NCBI GenBank assembly: GCA_028874905.1
Contig: JAPPGZ010000025.1
Location: 1 to 33,530 of the forward strand
Source of the DNA: Gemmatimonadota bacterium
GTDB taxonomy: Bacteria > Gemmatimonadota > Gemmatimonadetes > Longimicrobiales > Gaopeijiaceae
DNA: 33,530 nucleotides
Direction: 5' to 3'
Shown here: piece by piece, positions 32,770-33,530 of the stretch
How the letters are laid out: the number at the start of each line of letters is the position of its first letter
How positions within the stretch are numbered: position 1 is the stretch's first letter
Notes under the pieces: generated by a model
The model's input: the letters and a program-made list of their open reading frames with translations, nothing else
Told to the model about the DNA's origin: nothing
Database searches by the model: none
Position numbers and translations under genes: made by a program

Positions 32770-33530
32770 TTATGAGTTATAAATAGTATAACACATCACA
32801 TTTTCGGCGCAAGTGCACTTGGGGGTTTCGTGGCGATTCTGCGGCTCGTAGGTCCCCGAAACATCCCCGGACCGGCCAGAAACGGCGTCTGAGCCCGTCG
32901 CGGAGGCGTCAGGTCTACATGCCTGGGGAAGCCATGAACGAGGGACCGGACCTGGATGGAGGTGCCGTTGGCTGAAGTCGACGCGGGTCCAGGACCACAC
33001 TGGAGTCCTTGGGAAATCGGTCTTGGTTCGTGCTGTTGACACAGCCCGAACCGAGCCTCTCCGTGTATGGGTATGGAGACTCTTGCCGGACGGCAAGCGG
33101 GGCGGTGAAACCAATTGCGGGTGGAGTCCGTAGTACATCGCCCCTCGGGTCCCCGAAGGGTGTATGGGCAGGTACGACTCGAACGAGGCGAAACGCCGGA
33201 GGAGAAGCGTAGTCAGGTTGATCCACCCCACGGTCGAACCGGTGTCCGTGTCTATCGACAGGGGCGCTGGCGAAATCACTCGCGGTTCCGGCTTCGGGGT
33301 TACATGGACGGCCCGCCACCGCTGGCCCCCGTCCCACCGCCAGCCGTGCTTCGGGAGGTCCGTCTGAACGGGTTCCCCGGAGCGCTCGTGGAGGTGCTCC
33401 GCAACCGCGAGGATGGCGGTCGCCGCCGGGTCCCGGAAGCGGCCCCCACGGGCGTGCTGGACGCCCGTTTCGTGGTTCAGCCAGCTTACTCCTTGGGGCC
33501 ACACTCCGTGAGTCCCCTGCGGAGGCTGGC
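32770..33530 (-). CDS. Doubtful long ORF, open through the right edge
   Basis: The minus-strand frame is open from the window edge to a stop at 32770. The first stretch (DPAATAILAVAEHLHERSG ... GWRWDGGQRWRAVHVT) has protein-like composition, but the last 70 or so codons run across the promoter of the neighbouring gene and are Ser/Arg/Thr-rich. It may be the end of a real gene that decays or is frameshifted. The region also contains the short palindrome CTTGCCG-GA-CGGCAAG (33082-33097). If this frame is not coding, the whole 0.78 kb holds no gene I can support. Confidence 0.22.
   Translation of the reverse strand, partial: QPPQGTHGVWPQGVSWLNHETGVQHARGGRFRDPAATAILAVAEHLHERSGEPVQTDLPKHGWRWDGGQRWRAVHVTPKPEPRVISPAPLSIDTDTGSTVGWINLTTLLLRRFASFESYLPIHPSGTRGAMYYGLHPQLVSPPRLPSGKSLHTHTRRGSVRAVSTARTKTDFPRTPVWSWTRVDFSQRHLHPGPVPRSWLPQACRPDASATGSDAVSGRSGDVSGTYEPQNRHETPKCTCAENVMCYTIYNS
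32785..32820 (-). promoter_or_regulatory. Promoter of the zinc-ribbon regulator
   Basis: On the minus strand TTGCGC (32812-32807) and TATACT (32790-32785) are 16 bases apart, within an AT-rich island that is conspicuous in this window; the leader to the ATG is about 31 bases. The palindrome AAGTGCACTT (32811-32820) touches the -35 box and could be an operator. Confidence 0.55.

Overview
The window is high-GC bacterial DNA from a Gram-negative organism: it encodes a TonB-dependent receptor, a C-terminal autotransporter-type barrel ending in Trp, and many lipobox lipoproteins. The style of the secreted proteins would fit Gemmatimonadota or a relative, but that placement is an inference; no rRNA, tRNA or other firm marker is present.

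Layout. Positions 1-4513 hold the 3' end of S-adenosylhomocysteine hydrolase, two small lipoproteins (the second apparently starting at CTG inside the stop of the first), an M15-type peptidase lipoprotein, a secreted helical protein and an Hsp20 chaperone. Between them, 1528-2065 is a scar made of a partial hsp20 copy joined to a partial copy of the first lipoprotein. Positions 4514-9861 carry a palindrome-rich promoter region, a large protein with two Cache-like domains on an autotransporter barrel, and a leucine-rich-repeat lipoprotein. Positions 9939-14105 contain an ArsR-VOC pair with its operator, a type I methyltransferase (hsdM) remnant, a frameshifted TonB-dependent receptor and a DUF1330 protein. 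Positions 14170-18809 are a tight minus-strand operon: an NCS2 nucleobase-type permease broken by an in-frame TAG and carrying a kinase/ATPase-like tail, followed by a complete TRAP transporter (DctP, DctQ, DctM).

The centrepiece is 19365-30549, a DNA phosphorothioation defence locus. dndA (cysteine desulfurase) is transcribed divergently from dndB-dndC-dndD-dndE; a palindrome in the shared promoter covers -10 boxes on both strands. Facing dndE is a second four-gene operon: a PLD-nuclease/SF2 helicase fusion, a 70-aa protein, a DndD-like SMC-family ATPase and a 154-aa protein. Its gene content fits the PbeABCD-type, phosphorothioate-dependent effector module rather than DndFGH. DndA supplies sulfur to the Fe-S protein DndC, DndC/D/E insert it into the DNA backbone, DndB probably tunes expression, and the second operon is inferred to act on unmodified invading DNA. 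The two operons overlap tail to tail by 14 bp.

From 30.55 kb to the end the sequence is gene-poor, with a few unrecognised small genes and one excisionase-like, zinc-ribbon-tailed putative regulator behind an AT-rich promoter. This looks like accessory or mobile-island DNA, although no integrase or attachment site is visible.
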